DNA of 64,000 nucleotides from Lysobacterales bacterium (GCA_019510125.1 JAEKKX010000006.1:310001-374000), one strand, 5' to 3'; numbered from the stretch's first letter, positions 39,423-48,878 are shown. Notes: generated by a model from the sequence alone, not told the origin. Numbers and translations: made by a program.

Positions 39423-40403
39423 TCACGCCGCGGCCCGCGGCGGCACCATGTCGGCGGCGCTCATGAACTGGCGGTGGATCGCGTCGCCCAGCCGCACCAG
39501 CCGCGCCATCGCGGCCTGCAGCCACGGTTCCAGCCCTTCGGCGAGGATCTCGTCGATGCGCGCGTAGCGGACGTGGGCCGACAGCGCGCCGGCCTGGCGC
39601 ACCACTTCCAGCGCCTGGCCGCCGGCGAGATCGCGCAGCACCCCGTGCAGGGTGTGGGTGCAGGTCTGCAGCGAGCGCGGGTTGGCCTCGTGCAGCAGCA
39701 TCAGCTCGGCGACGCCGGCCGGATCGACGCTCTTGCGCTGCAGCCGGCGGTAGGTTTCGAACGCCGACAGCGACTGCAGCAGCGCGCTCCACTGGAAGAA
39801 CTCGGCGGTGTCGCGCACGGCGCCGTCCTCGCGCGGGCCGGCGTCGCCGCCGACCACGTCGAGCAGCCGGATCGCCCAGTCGGCGCGCTCGATGAACACG
39901 CCGAGCTGCATGAACTGGTAGCCCTCGCCGCGGCCCAGGGTGCCGATGGTGACGCCGCGGAACGAGGCGGAGCGGCTCTTGACCCGCTCCAGCAGGCTGC
40001 TCAGGCCGTCGCGGGCGATGCTGGCGCGGTCCAGCCCGCGCATTTCCAGCCACGAGGCGTTGAGGTCCTCGTACATCTCGGAGGTGATCGCCACGCGCTG
40101 CGCCCGCGCGGCCTCGCGCGCGGCGCGCAGGCAGCCGTGGATCGACGAGGGATTCTGCGGCGACAGCAGCAGGTGGTCGATCACGCTGTCGGCGTCGATC
40201 GCGCCGTAGCGCTGCTGGCAGGTCTCGAGCGCGCCCAGTGCGTCCAGCGCGCGCCGCCACGGCGCGGCCTGGGCCTTGCCGCGGTCGAGCCGTTCGGGAA
40301 GCATCGCGATGCGCGTGGTGACGTCGAGCAGGCGCGCGGTGTTCTCCGCGCGCTCCATGTGGCGCGACACCCAGTAAAGATCCTCGGCGGTGCGACAGAG
40401 CAT
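39423..40403 (-). CDS. Alpha-E domain protein
   Basis: A 326-residue all-helical protein beginning MLCRTAEDLYWVSRHMERAENTA at an ATG that overlaps the upstream stop by one base (TGATG). RHMERAENTARLLD and the later FIERADWAIRLLDVV are the two signature alpha-E motifs. This family always travels with circularly permuted ATP-grasp enzymes, and its function is unknown. It lies between the ATP-grasp and Anbu genes, with 127 bases to Anbu. The transglutaminase-like gene common at this point in other genomes is missing. Confidence 0.9.
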   Translation of the reverse strand: MLCRTAEDLYWVSRHMERAENTARLLDVTTRIAMLPERLDRGKAQAAPWRRALDALGALETCQQRYGAIDADSVIDHLLLSPQNPSSIHGCLRAAREAARAQRVAITSEMYEDLNASWLEMRGLDRASIARDGLSSLLERVKSRSASFRGVTIGTLGRGEGYQFMQLGVFIERADWAIRLLDVVGGDAGPREDGAVRDTAEFFQWSALLQSLSAFETYRRLQRKSVDPAGVAELMLLHEANPRSLQTCTHTLHGVLRDLAGGQALEVVRQAGALSAHVRYARIDEILAEGLEPWLQAAMARLVRLGDAIHRQFMSAADMVPPRAAA

Positions 40404-41860
40404 CAGGCCTCCAGAACCCAGGTGTCCTTGGTGCCGCCGCCCTGCGACGAGTTCACCACCAGCGAGCCTTCGCGCAGCGCGACCCGGGTCAGGCCGCCGG
40501 GCATCGCCACGATGCGCTTGCCCGACAGCACGTACGGGCGCAGGTCGATGTGGCGCGGCGCCAGGCCGCTGTCGACGAAGGTGGGGCAGGTCGACAGCGA
40601 CAGCGTCGGCTGCGCGATGTAGTTCGACGGCGCGGCGAGGATGCGCGCGCGGAAGTCCTCGATCTCGGCCTTCGTCGACGCCGGCCCGACCAGCATGCCG
40701 TAGCCGCCGGCGCCGTGGACTTCCTTCACCACCAGCTCCGGCAGGTGTTCCAGCACGTAGCGCCGGTCGTCCTCGCGCCGCAGTTGCCAGGTCGGGACGT
40801 TGAGCAGGATCGGCGTTTCGCTCAGGTAGAAGCGGATCATGTCCGGCACGTACGGGTACACCGACTTGTCGTCGGCGACGCCGGTGCCCGGCGCGTTCGC
40901 CAGCGTCACCCGGCCGGCGCGGTAGGCCGAGAACAGGCCCGGCACGCCCAGCACCGATTCCGGGCGGAACACGGTCGGGTCGAGGAAGTCGTCGTTGATC
41001 CGGCGGTAGATCACGTGCACGCGCTGCGGGCCGCGGGTGGTGCGCGCATAGACGGTGTCGTCGCGCACGAACAGGTCCGCGCCCTCGACCAGCTCCACGC
41101 CCATCTGCTGGGCGAGGAAGGCGTGCTCGAAGTAGGCGGAGTTGGCCGCGCCCGGCGTGAGCACCGCGACCGTCGGGTCGTCGATGCCCTCGGGCGCGGC
41201 CTCGCGCAGGGTGTCGAGCAGCGCGTCGGGATAGTGCTCGACCGGCGCGATCTGCTGGCGCGCGAACAGCTCGGGGACCAGTCGCGCCATCATCCGCCGG
41301 TTCTCGAGCATGTAGGACACGCCCGACGGCACCCGCAGGTTGTCCTCCAGCACGTAGTACAGGCCGTCGCCGGCGCGCACCAGGTCGATGCCGGAGATGT
41401 GCGAATAGATCCCGCCGGGCACGCGCAGGTCGCGCATCTCGCGCCGGAACGCGTCGTTCTCGAGCACCAGGTCGGCGGGCACCACGCCCTCGCGCAGGAT
41501 GCGCTGTTCGCCGTAGACGTCGCCGAGGAACAGGTTCAGCGCATGCACGCGCTGGCGCAGGCCGGCTTCGAGCATCCGCCACTCGGTCGCCGGGACGATC
41601 CGCGGGACCATGTCGAACGGGATCAGGCGCTCGTCGCCGGAGGCCTCGCCGTAGACCGAGAAGGTGATGCCGACGCGGTGGAACGCCAGTTCGGCTTCGC
41701 TGCGCTTGTGCCGCAGGACCGGTTCGGGGGTGCCGCGGAGCCAGTCGTCGAACGCGCGGTAATGCGGCCGGGCGACGCCGTCGGCGTCGTGCATCTCGTC
41801 GTAGCGCGACGCGCCCCACGTCGCCGCCGTCGCCTGGGTCTGCCTCGCGTCCGTCGTCAT
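40403..41860 (-). CDS. Circularly permuted ATP-grasp type 2 protein
   Basis: This 485-residue soluble enzyme is of the circularly permuted ATP-grasp family. Conserved stretches include YDEMHDADGVARPHY, GITFSVYG, IPFDMVPRIVPATEW, VYYVLEDNLRVPSG-like sequence, ELVVKEVHGAGGYGMLVGP and RPYVLSGKRIVAMPGGLTR, ending NSSQGGGTKDTWVL. The ATP-grasp fold suggests formation of an amide or ester bond on a peptide or amino acid, but no reaction has been assigned to the family. It is the first gene of the ATP-grasp / alpha-E / Anbu group. Confidence 0.92.
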   Translation of the reverse strand: MTTDARQTQATAATWGASRYDEMHDADGVARPHYRAFDDWLRGTPEPVLRHKRSEAELAFHRVGITFSVYGEASGDERLIPFDMVPRIVPATEWRMLEAGLRQRVHALNLFLGDVYGEQRILREGVVPADLVLENDAFRREMRDLRVPGGIYSHISGIDLVRAGDGLYYVLEDNLRVPSGVSYMLENRRMMARLVPELFARQQIAPVEHYPDALLDTLREAAPEGIDDPTVAVLTPGAANSAYFEHAFLAQQMGVELVEGADLFVRDDTVYARTTRGPQRVHVIYRRINDDFLDPTVFRPESVLGVPGLFSAYRAGRVTLANAPGTGVADDKSVYPYVPDMIRFYLSETPILLNVPTWQLRREDDRRYVLEHLPELVVKEVHGAGGYGMLVGPASTKAEIEDFRARILAAPSNYIAQPTLSLSTCPTFVDSGLAPRHIDLRPYVLSGKRIVAMPGGLTRVALREGSLVVNSSQGGGTKDTWVLEA

Positions 41861-42049
41861 CCCGGTGTCCGACTCCTGCCAAGGACCATCGGCTCGATCA
41901 ATAGCACGGGCCGGACGGCTTGCCTAGATGCTGCGCCGCACCAAAACCGGGGCCGGCGACGCTGCCGGCGCGATGCGGTCGGCCCGATCGACGATGCGCG
42001 CCGCCGACGGTCCGCTATCCTGCAGGCCCGCCCCCCGCGAGCCGTCCGC

Positions 42050-42841
42050 ATGTGCCTGATCGCGCTGGCCTGGCGCGCGCATCCGCGCTGGCGCCTGGTC
42101 CTGGCCGCCAACCGCGACGAATTCCACGCCCGGCCCACGCTGCCGCTGGCGCGCTGGACCGACACGCCGGCGGTCGTCGGCGGTCGCGATGCGCTGCACG
42201 GCGGCGGCTGGCTGGCGCTGCGCGGCGCCCGGCTGGCGGCGGTGACCAACGTGCGCCGCCCGCCGGAGCGCGAAGGCCGCAGCCGCGGCGAACTGGTCGC
42301 CGACCTCGTGCGCGCCGATACGCCGGTGACGCCGGCGCTGGACGCGCTCGCCGGCGCGGCGCCGGGCTTCCGGCCGTTCAACCTGCTGGTCCACGACGGC
42401 GAAACGCTGGGCTTCGCGACCAACCTGCCCGGCGCGCCGCGCGCCGGCGAGGACGGTCGCGCGTTCGCGATGCGCCTGCTCGCGCCGGGCGTCCACGGGG
42501 TGTCGAACGGCGACCTCGACGCCCCCTGGCCCAAGACCGCGCGGCTGATGGCGCGGCTGGACGCGTGGCGGACCTCGGCGGACGCGGCGGGCGACGCGCC
42601 CGACCTCGCGCCGCTGTTCGACGCGCTGGCCGATCCGGCCGCGGCCCCCGACGACGCGCTGCCCGACACCGGCGTCGGCCTCGAACTCGAGCGCCTGCTC
42701 TCGCCGGCCTTCATCCGCGGCGCGCGCTACGGCACCCGCGCCAGCACCGTCGTGCTGATCGGCGCGGGCGAGGCGCGGATCGTCGAGCGCCGGTTCGGGC
42801 CGGACGGCGTGTTCGAGGGCGAGACCGACCTGCGCGCCTGA
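42050..42841 (+). CDS. NRDE family protein (TANGO2-like)
   Basis: The product has 263 residues and starts MCLIALAWRAHPRWRLVLAANRDEFHARPT, the diagnostic N-terminus: Cys2 as the likely N-terminal nucleophile and the family-naming NRDE motif. Further on GGGWLALRGARLAAVTNVR, GFRPFNLLVHDGE, GVHGVSNGDLDAPWPK and the C-terminal ARYGTRASTVVLI fit the family. Eukaryotic TANGO2 affects Golgi and haem or lipid handling; the bacterial role is unsettled. It is divergent from the ATP-grasp gene across 189 bases and followed by a yceI-type gene. Confidence 0.9.
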   Translation: MCLIALAWRAHPRWRLVLAANRDEFHARPTLPLARWTDTPAVVGGRDALHGGGWLALRGARLAAVTNVRRPPEREGRSRGELVADLVRADTPVTPALDALAGAAPGFRPFNLLVHDGETLGFATNLPGAPRAGEDGRAFAMRLLAPGVHGVSNGDLDAPWPKTARLMARLDAWRTSADAAGDAPDLAPLFDALADPAAAPDDALPDTGVGLELERLLSPAFIRGARYGTRASTVVLIGAGEARIVERRFGPDGVFEGETDLRA

Positions 42842-42913
42842 TTGCGACGGATGTCGATTCCCCGCGCACCCGTTCGTCGTGGAAGATACGACACCGACAC
42901 AAGGAGCTTCGCC

Positions 42914-43567
42914 ATGCACCGTGCCGCCCCGTTCATCGCCCTGTCCCTGCTGGCCGGCGCCGCCGCCGCCGCGCCCGTGACCTACATCGTCGATCCCGGC
43001 CACACCTATCCCAGCTTCGAGGCCGACCACATGGGCGGCCTGTCGGTCTGGCGCGGCAAGTTCAACAAGAGCGAGGGCCGGATCGTCCTCGACAAGGCCG
43101 CCGGCGCCGGCAGCGTCGACATCCTGATCGACGCGGCGAGCATCGACTTCGGCCACGACGTCCTGAACGAACACATGCAGGGCGCCGACTATTTCGACAC
43201 CGCGAAGTACCCGCAGGCGCACTACGTCGGCAAGCTCGCCGGCTTCACCGCCGGCAAGCCGACCCGCGTCGACGGCGAACTCACCCTACGCGGCGTCACC
43301 AAACCGGTGACCCTGACCATCGGCAGCTTCAAGTGCATGCCGCATCCGATGCTCAAGCGCGAGGTCTGCGGCGCCGACGCCACCGCCACGCTGCAGCGCG
43401 ACCAGTTCGGCATCGACGCCGGCAAGGACTGGGGCTTCGACATGGCCGTGCAGTTGCGCATCCAGGTCGAAGCGGTGGCGGAGGACGCGCCGTCGGCCGC
43501 ACCGGCTCCGGGCGCGGCCCCGACGCCCGCGCCCGCGCCGGCGACGCGCGCCGACACCCAGTCCTGA
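42914..43567 (+). CDS. Exported YceI-like lipocalin-fold protein
   Basis: The 217-residue precursor has a signal peptide ([20 protein letters not shown]). The YceI domain ([59 protein letters not shown]) forms a beta barrel that binds polyisoprenoid-type lipids. The ending [12 protein letters not shown] matches the family, after which an Ala/Pro tail of about 40 residues is added. A Cys pair ([15 protein letters not shown]) may form a disulfide. The start has an AAGGAG site. It stands 72 bases after the NRDE gene. Confidence 0.92.
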   Translation: MHRAAPFIALSLLAGAAAAAPVTYIVDPGHTYPSFEADHMGGLSVWRGKFNKSEGRIVLDKAAGAGSVDILIDAASIDFGHDVLNEHMQGADYFDTAKYPQAHYVGKLAGFTAGKPTRVDGELTLRGVTKPVTLTIGSFKCMPHPMLKREVCGADATATLQRDQFGIDAGKDWGFDMAVQLRIQVEAVAEDAPSAAPAPGAAPTPAPAPATRADTQS

Positions 43568-43958
43568 CGGCCGATGCCGTCGGCCGGCGCTGACCGCCCG
43601 CCCTGACCCGCGGTCCTTTCGGCGACGCGCACACCGGACTGTCGCGAAGCCTCCGGCGCGCGCCGGAGCTTCGTGGATGCGCCCGGCGCATACGCCGCGA
43701 TCACCGTGGCCGCGTCCGCGCCACCGCGAGCACGAAAGCGTGACGATCGTCCATGCCGCGACGCGCCTCCGCCTGAACCCGGAGGTGGCGCATCCGCGCG
43801 GAAAAAGCAGGAAATTCCGCCGGATGTTAAGATGCCGGCATCAGGCCTCGCCTGCCACGCGCGTTCCGCGCAGCCGCCCAGGCAGTTGCCCGCTCCGCTC
43901 CCTCTCATGCGTGACCCGCTCCGATGCGTTCCGGGCGGCCGCTCAACGGGAGCGTTCC
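43568..43958. other. 391-base intergenic region with a hairpin; no gene recognised
   Basis: A terminator-like hairpin at 43646-43672 (GAAG-CTCCGGCG / CGCCGGAG-CTTC with a one-base bulge) probably ends the yceI transcript. A smaller stem, GGCCGA / TCGGCC, lies directly after the stop. Near 43828 TAAGAT could be a weak -10 for the methyltransferase gene. Nothing else stands out. Confidence 0.5.
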
Positions 43959-44630
43959 ATGCCCGGCTATTCCACCCGCAACCAGGCGGTCACCATCGCG
44001 GGCCATCCCTATCTGCTGCGGATCCTCAGCGACAAGCAGCAGTTCGCCGATCCGGACGGCTACGGCGCGCGTCTGGGGATTTCCTCCGCGCAATGGAGCC
44101 TGTTCGGCCAGTTGTGGCCAGCGGGCCGCCTGCTCGCGCAGGCGATGTCGCGTTTCGACATCGCCGGCAAACGCATCCTCGAACTGGGCTGCGGCATCGG
44201 CCTCGCCAGCCTGGTGCTGCAGCGGCGCGGCGGCGACGTCGTCGCGTCCGACATCCATCCGCTGGCCGAGCCGTTCCTCGCCTACAACGCGGCGCTGAAC
44301 GCGCTGCCGGCCGTGCACTATCGCCACCTGCGCTGGGACGTCGAACTGCCCACGCTGGGACGTTTCGACCTGATCATCGCCAGCGACGTGCTCTACGAAT
44401 CGGCGCACGCGGCGCTGCTCGCCGGCGTCGTGGAGCGCCATGCCGCGCCCGAGGCCGAGATCGTCATCACCGATCCGGGACGCGGCGAAAGCGGGCGTTT
44501 CAGCCGCATGCTCGACGCGGCGGGCTTCCACTGCACCGAAGTGCGCTGCCCGATGGACGATGCCGACACGCCGCCGTTCCGCGGCCGGCTGCTGCACTAC
44601 GTCCGCCACGTCGTCGGGGCGCCGGCATGA
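43959..44630 (+). CDS. Class I SAM-dependent methyltransferase
   Basis: The 223-residue enzyme has motif I at ILELGCGIGLASLVLQRRG, an acidic motif II (VVASDIHPLAEPFLAYNA) and motif IV FDLIIASDVLYE, the pattern of the lysine-methyltransferase group (METTL/Methyltransf_16). In bacteria such enzymes often methylate proteins. The start at 43959 has a GGGAG site. The next gene, a small cysteine-cluster protein, starts inside its stop codon, so the two are translated together. Confidence 0.85.
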   Translation: MPGYSTRNQAVTIAGHPYLLRILSDKQQFADPDGYGARLGISSAQWSLFGQLWPAGRLLAQAMSRFDIAGKRILELGCGIGLASLVLQRRGGDVVASDIHPLAEPFLAYNAALNALPAVHYRHLRWDVELPTLGRFDLIIASDVLYESAHAALLAGVVERHAAPEAEIVITDPGRGESGRFSRMLDAAGFHCTEVRCPMDDADTPPFRGRLLHYVRHVVGAPA

Positions 44631-44941
44631 ACCGCATGGTGCGCGAAGCGCGCAGCGCGATCCGCTGCACCGCGTGCGAGGCGGTCTGCTGCCGACTGAC
44701 GGTGGTCCTGGGCGAGGAGGACGACGTGCCCGCGCACCTGACCACCCACCTGCCCGGCGGCCTGCACGTCATGGCGCGCGATCCGGAAGGCTGGTGCGTG
44801 GCGCTGGACGGCGTGCGCATGAACTGCCGGATCTACGACACCCGGCCCACCGTCTGCCGCAGCTTCGTCATGGGCGGTCCGTACTGCAGCGCGGTCCGCG
44901 ATGAATACGCCGCCCGCCCCATCGAAACCACCCTGGTCTGA
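44627..44941 (+). CDS. YkgJ-family cysteine-cluster protein
   Basis: The product is a 104-residue protein with the cluster CTACEAVCC near residue 14, a Cys in GWCVALDGVRMNCRIYDTRP and a final PTVCRSFVMGGPYC. This spacing matches the YkgJ family of putative zinc- or iron-chelating proteins. It overlaps the methyltransferase gene by four bases (ATGA) and may be its partner or substrate, which is inference. The N-terminus is basic. Confidence 0.88.
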   Translation: MNRMVREARSAIRCTACEAVCCRLTVVLGEEDDVPAHLTTHLPGGLHVMARDPEGWCVALDGVRMNCRIYDTRPTVCRSFVMGGPYCSAVRDEYAARPIETTLV

Positions 44942-44950
44942 GGAGGCCCC

Positions 44951-45196
44951 ATGGCCGTCCGCCGCAAGGCCGATGCCGTCGACATCGCAAAAAAGGCTTC
45001 GGCCGTCGACCACTATGTCCCACCCCATGAACTCGCCCGCGAACGCATCGCCGAGGACATGGCCGCTTTCGAGCAGGCGGGCGGACGGATCGAAGTGCTC
45101 GGCAACACGCCGCTGCGGATCACCACGAAACCCGCCAAGTCCGCGGGCGCCCGCACCGGCGCCAGGGCCGGGGACCGCGATCCCGGCAAGGCCTGA
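44951..45196 (+). CDS. Small conserved protein of unknown function
   Basis: This 81-residue protein begins MAVRRKADAVDIAKKASAVDHYVPPHELARERIAED and ends in a basic, Gly/Ala-rich tail. AGGAGG precedes the ATG by 5 bases, a strong ribosome site. No membrane helix or known domain is seen. It follows the YkgJ gene by 9 bases, so it is probably part of that operon. I recognise no function. Confidence 0.7.
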   Translation: MAVRRKADAVDIAKKASAVDHYVPPHELARERIAEDMAAFEQAGGRIEVLGNTPLRITTKPAKSAGARTGARAGDRDPGKA

Positions 45197-45221
45197 TTTC
45201 CCTTCCCGACGAGAGACACCA

Positions 45222-45365
45222 TTGGCAAAGATCAACTATTCCTTCGAAAAACGGCAGCGCGAACTGGCCAAGAAAAAGCAGAAGGCGCAGAAGCTCGCGA
45301 AGAAACGCGGCGGGCGCGACGCTTCGTCCACCGACGAAGGCGACCGCTCCGCGCCTGCGCCATGA
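45222..45365 (+). CDS. Very small Lys/Arg-rich conserved protein with TTG start
   Basis: The frame encodes about 47 residues from a TTG at 45222: (M)AKINYSFEKRQRELAKKKQK and a basic helix, then a short acidic/Ser tail. Small proteins beginning MAKINYSFEKRQRELAKKKK are widespread in proteobacteria, which supports both frame and start. GAGAGA lies upstream. The sequence suggests a charged helix that could bind RNA or ribosomes. No ATG is available in frame nearby. Confidence 0.65.
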   Translation: MAKINYSFEKRQRELAKKKQKAQKLAKKRGGRDASSTDEGDRSAPAP

Positions 45366-45469
45366 ATCCCGACGGGCCGGCGTCCCGCGCCCGGCCCGGC
45401 ACGCCGTCGCGCCCTTCGTCGCGACCGGGCGCATGCGATGATGCCGTCCCGCCCGGACAGGAGTGCTGG

Positions 45470-46015
45470 ATGAAGGCCTCACGACACGCTGCGTTGCTGG
45501 AGACGCTGGAAGCCCGGTTCGCGAAGCACGCGCAGCGGCATCCGGGCCTTGCATGGGCGACGGTGTCCGCGCGCCTGCGGGCCGCGCCGGACAGGCTCGA
45601 AGCGCTCGCCGCGATGGAGGCTTCCGGCGGCGAGCCGGACGTCGTCGACCACGATCCGGCGACCGGCGAGGTGGTGTTCGTCGATTGCGCCGCGGAAAGC
45701 CCGCAGGGCCGTCGCAGCCTGTGCTACGACGCCGCCGCGCTCGCCGCGCGCAAGGCCAACAAGCCCGCCGGCAGCGCGGTGGCGATGGCCGACGCGATCG
45801 GCGTCCGGCTGCTCACCGAGGCCGAGTATCGCCGGCTGCAGACCCTGGGCCGCTTCGATCTCAAGACCTCGAGCTGGATCGCCACGCCCGACGCTGTCCG
45901 CAGGCTCGGCGGCGCGCTGTTCTGCGACCGCCGCTACGACCAGGTGTTCGTCTACCACAACGGCGCGGAGTCCTACTACGCCGCGCGCGGATTCCGCGGC
46001 CTGCTGCGGGTGTAG
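45470..46015 (+). CDS. DUF4256 family protein
   Basis: This 181-residue soluble protein starts MKASRHAALLETLEARFAKH behind AGGAG. Conserved blocks include EPDVVDHDPATGEVVFVDCAAESP, SLCYDAAALAARKANKP and LLTEAEYRRLQTLGRFDLKTSSWI, with a terminal YHNGAESYYAARGFRGLLRV. These match DUF4256, whose function is unknown. It is 104 bases after the small basic gene and converges with the HExxH gene. Confidence 0.88.
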   Translation: MKASRHAALLETLEARFAKHAQRHPGLAWATVSARLRAAPDRLEALAAMEASGGEPDVVDHDPATGEVVFVDCAAESPQGRRSLCYDAAALAARKANKPAGSAVAMADAIGVRLLTEAEYRRLQTLGRFDLKTSSWIATPDAVRRLGGALFCDRRYDQVFVYHNGAESYYAARGFRGLLRV

Positions 46016-46055
46016 CGGCAGGGCCGGCGATCGACGGCGCGACGCCGTCGCCGCG

Positions 46056-47375
46056 CTACATCACCGCGCACATGCCTCTCCTGGGCGCTTCGGCGTCAGG
46101 GACGCCATGCGCCGGTGCGGGGGCGTCCGGGACAGGCGCCGGATGTGTCCGTTCGTAGGCTTGCTCGAACAGTGCGTTCGCGGTCTTGGCGATCGACTGC
46201 GTTTCCGCCGGATCGTGCTGCACGCGCTGGTCGTTCGTCCCTCCGAGCCACATCCTGCCGTCCTGCCCGGTGCCGGCCTGCGCGATCTGCGAGGGGTCGT
46301 CCAGTCCCACGTCCCTGGCCTTCAGCAGCAGGTGCGCGACATCCTCCGCGCGCGCGTCGGGAAACCGTTGCTGCAGGAATTGGAAATAGCCGTTTTCGGG
46401 GCTGTCCGGCTGGTCCGGCGTCGGCAAGCCGGAGTCGACGACGCGCCCCAGGGCGACCCGCTCGACCGGATCGTGCGGCACCGCGACACCCAGCGCGGCG
46501 AAGTCGATCCGCGGTGACTGCAAGGGGTCGTGCACGACGGGCACGCTGCGTCCGTCATCGAAATCGAGGCTCTTCCGCGCTTCGACGTTGTTGACGGCGT
46601 TCAAGACGCCGTTGAGGCCCTGGCGCCACTCGTAGCCCTTGTCCTGGTAGAACAGCCGGCCCATGGTCTCGCGGTTGCCGGGGTCGTCGGCATCGAGATG
46701 GAGGCCGCCGGGACCGGTCGGCACCAGCCCCGGCTTGTAAGTGGCCGTCGGCCCCTGCGGCGTCTCGTGGAGGTCGACGTAGGGACCCATGTCCTGCGGC
46801 GAGAGCAGGTAGATCGCGTGCAGCGACAGGGGTTCGCCGGGATGCTGCGCGATCGCCCTGGACACGTGCGCATTGACGCCCGCCGTTTCCGCATCGATCT
46901 CGAAGTTCATGTCCCGGCGGAGATACTCCCGCGCGACTTCCGTGTAGTCGTGGGGCAGCGGCCCCGTGGCGATCTCGACGATCTGGTCGCTCAGTCTCTG
47001 GCTGGCCGCCCGGATGTCGTCGGCGTCCAGCGCATGCCGGCTTTCGTGGGCCAGCGTGAAGTGCAGGTTGTATTCCGTGGCGTGATCCTCCGTGATCCGC
47101 GCCAGGTGATCCAGCCCGATGCCGAGCGTCTGGGTACTGAAGCTGTACACGCCCTGGCCTTCGTTGGGGGTGGTCAGCATCCGGATGTTGCCGGCGTCGA
47201 CGGCCTGGAGCAGGTTCTCGTTCAGCGTGCCGGGATCCGTCAGCAGCCCGCGCAGCCGTTCGACGGGCTGATCGGGGAGAGGCGGTTCGCGGCGCGCTCG
47301 ACGCTCGGCATTCACGTCTTCGATCAACGTCTCGAACATCTCGTCGAGTTTCATCGCTGCCGGCGATGCGGCCAT
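46056..47375 (-). CDS. HExxH-containing protein with T4SS-effector-like C-terminus
   Basis: The 439-residue protein starts at 47375, the ATG six bases after AAGGAG. There is no signal peptide. Residues 105-120 read HFTLAHESRHALDADD, a metallopeptidase-type HExxH (His110, Glu111, His114). The last 120 residues (SPENGYFQFLQQRFPDARAEDVAHLLLKARDVGL, then a Gly/Asp-rich strand and DPAETQSIAK) resemble, by eye, the XVIPCD region that sends Xanthomonadaceae toxins through a type IV secretion system. The resemblance is partial. No immunity gene is obvious next to it. A secreted protease or toxin is the leading but unproven idea. Confidence 0.65.
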   Translation of the reverse strand: MAASPAAMKLDEMFETLIEDVNAERRARREPPLPDQPVERLRGLLTDPGTLNENLLQAVDAGNIRMLTTPNEGQGVYSFSTQTLGIGLDHLARITEDHATEYNLHFTLAHESRHALDADDIRAASQRLSDQIVEIATGPLPHDYTEVAREYLRRDMNFEIDAETAGVNAHVSRAIAQHPGEPLSLHAIYLLSPQDMGPYVDLHETPQGPTATYKPGLVPTGPGGLHLDADDPGNRETMGRLFYQDKGYEWRQGLNGVLNAVNNVEARKSLDFDDGRSVPVVHDPLQSPRIDFAALGVAVPHDPVERVALGRVVDSGLPTPDQPDSPENGYFQFLQQRFPDARAEDVAHLLLKARDVGLDDPSQIAQAGTGQDGRMWLGGTNDQRVQHDPAETQSIAKTANALFEQAYERTHPAPVPDAPAPAHGVPDAEAPRRGMCAVM

Positions 47376-47591
47376 GGTCATCTCCTTCCTGGTGATGTGG
47401 CGTGCCGTCGGGCATCGGCGCCGGTGCGGGGCGGTGCGTGACGACGGAGGGTCGGTGGCGTGCGCGCGAAAAAACGCTGCGGCCCATTCCCGGCGGGATG
47501 GGGCGACGCCGGGCCAGGGCATGCCGGGGCGGCGACCGCCGCAGTTTTACCGCGGCCGTTCGCGGGGAGTCAATGGTCGCGCATCGGAAAC

Positions 47592-47621
47592 GACGAAGGG
47601 CGCCTTGCGGCGCCCTTCGTC
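47592..47621 (-). terminator. Terminator of metK
   Basis: A perfect 13-bp stem, GACGAAGGGCGCC / GGCGCCCTTCGTC, with a 4-base loop lies 27 bases past the metK stop. GTTTCCGATG follows on the minus strand. The rest of 47376-47648 shows nothing else. Confidence 0.8.
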
Positions 47622-47648
47622 TGCGGCTGCGTCGATTTCGCGCAGCGC

Positions 47649-48878
47649 TTACTTCAGCTTCGCCGCCTTGCGCAGTTCCTCGGCCTTGTCGGTCTTCTCC
47701 CAGGAGAAGGCGGTCGCGGTGTGCTGCTTGCCGGCGCCGTCGACGTAGGTCACTTCCTTCGGCTTGCGGCCGAAGTGGCCGTAGGCCGCGGTGGCCTGGT
47801 AGATCGGGTGGATCAGGTCGAGCATCTTCACGATGCCGTACGGGCGGAGGTCGAAATGGGCGCGGATCAGCTTCTCGATCTGGTCGTCCGGGATCTTGCC
47901 GGTGCCGAAGGTGGTGACCGAGATGCTGGTCGGCTCGGCCACGCCGATGGCGTAGCTGACCTGCACTTCGCACTTGTCGGCCAGGCCGGCGGCGACGATG
48001 TTCTTCGCCACGTAGCGCGCGGCGTAGGCGGCCGAGCGGTCGACCTTCGACGGATCCTTGCCCGAGAACGCGCCGCCGCCGTGGCGGGCCATGCCGCCGT
48101 AGGTGTCGACGATGATCTTGCGGCCGGTCAGGCCGCAGTCGCCGACCGGGCCGCCGATCACGAAGATGCCGGTCGGGTTGATGTGGACCTTGTTCTTCGG
48201 CAGCGCCTCGTACCACTTCTTCGGCAGCACCGGCTTGAGGATGTGCTCGCGCACGCCCTCGACCAGGTCCTTGTGCTTGATGCCCGGGTCGTGCTGCGTG
48301 GACAGGACCACCGCGTCGAGGCCGAGGATCGCGCCGTCGCTGCCGTAGCGCAGGGTGACCTGCGACTTGGCGTCCGGGCGCAGCCACTTGAGCTTGCCGT
48401 TCTTGCGCACCTTGGCCTGCTGTTCGACCAGGCGGTGGCTGTAGTAGATCGGCGCCGGCATCGACTCCGGGGCCTCGTTGCAGGCGTAGCCGAACATCAG
48501 GCCCTGGTCGCCCGCGCCCTGTTCCTCCGGCTTCTTGGCCTTCTTGCCGGTGCCGTCCACGCCCGCGGCGATGTCCGGCGACTGCTTGCCGAGCATGTTG
48601 ATGATCGCGCAGGTGTGGCCGTCGAAGCCGACGTTCGAGTTGTCGTAGCCGATCTGGTTGATGACCTTGCGGGTCAGTTCCTCGATGTCGACCCAGGCGC
48701 TGGTGGTGACTTCGCCGGCGACGATCGCGGCGCCCGTCTTCACCATGGTTTCGCAGGCCACGCGGGCGCGCTTGTCCTGCGCGAGGATCGCGTCGAGGAC
48801 GGCGTCCGAGATCTGGTCCGCGATCTTGTCCGGATGGCCTTCGGAGACCGATTCGGAGGTGAAGAGGTAGCTGGACAT
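47649..48878 (-). CDS. metK: S-adenosylmethionine synthetase MetK
   Basis: This enzyme joins ATP and methionine to make S-adenosylmethionine. The 409-residue protein is full length. [21 protein letters not shown] with catalytic His, the central [12 protein letters not shown], the P-loop-like [18 protein letters not shown] and the ending [13 protein letters not shown] are all family signatures. Together with metF and ahcY it makes three methyl-cycle genes in one window, though at separate loci. The leader contains a conserved-looking hairpin just before the ribosome site. Confidence 0.97.
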   Translation of the reverse strand: MSSYLFTSESVSEGHPDKIADQISDAVLDAILAQDKRARVACETMVKTGAAIVAGEVTTSAWVDIEELTRKVINQIGYDNSNVGFDGHTCAIINMLGKQSPDIAAGVDGTGKKAKKPEEQGAGDQGLMFGYACNEAPESMPAPIYYSHRLVEQQAKVRKNGKLKWLRPDAKSQVTLRYGSDGAILGLDAVVLSTQHDPGIKHKDLVEGVREHILKPVLPKKWYEALPKNKVHINPTGIFVIGGPVGDCGLTGRKIIVDTYGGMARHGGGAFSGKDPSKVDRSAAYAARYVAKNIVAAGLADKCEVQVSYAIGVAEPTSISVTTFGTGKIPDDQIEKLIRAHFDLRPYGIVKMLDLIHPIYQATAAYGHFGRKPKEVTYVDGAGKQHTATAFSWEKTDKAEELRKAAKLK

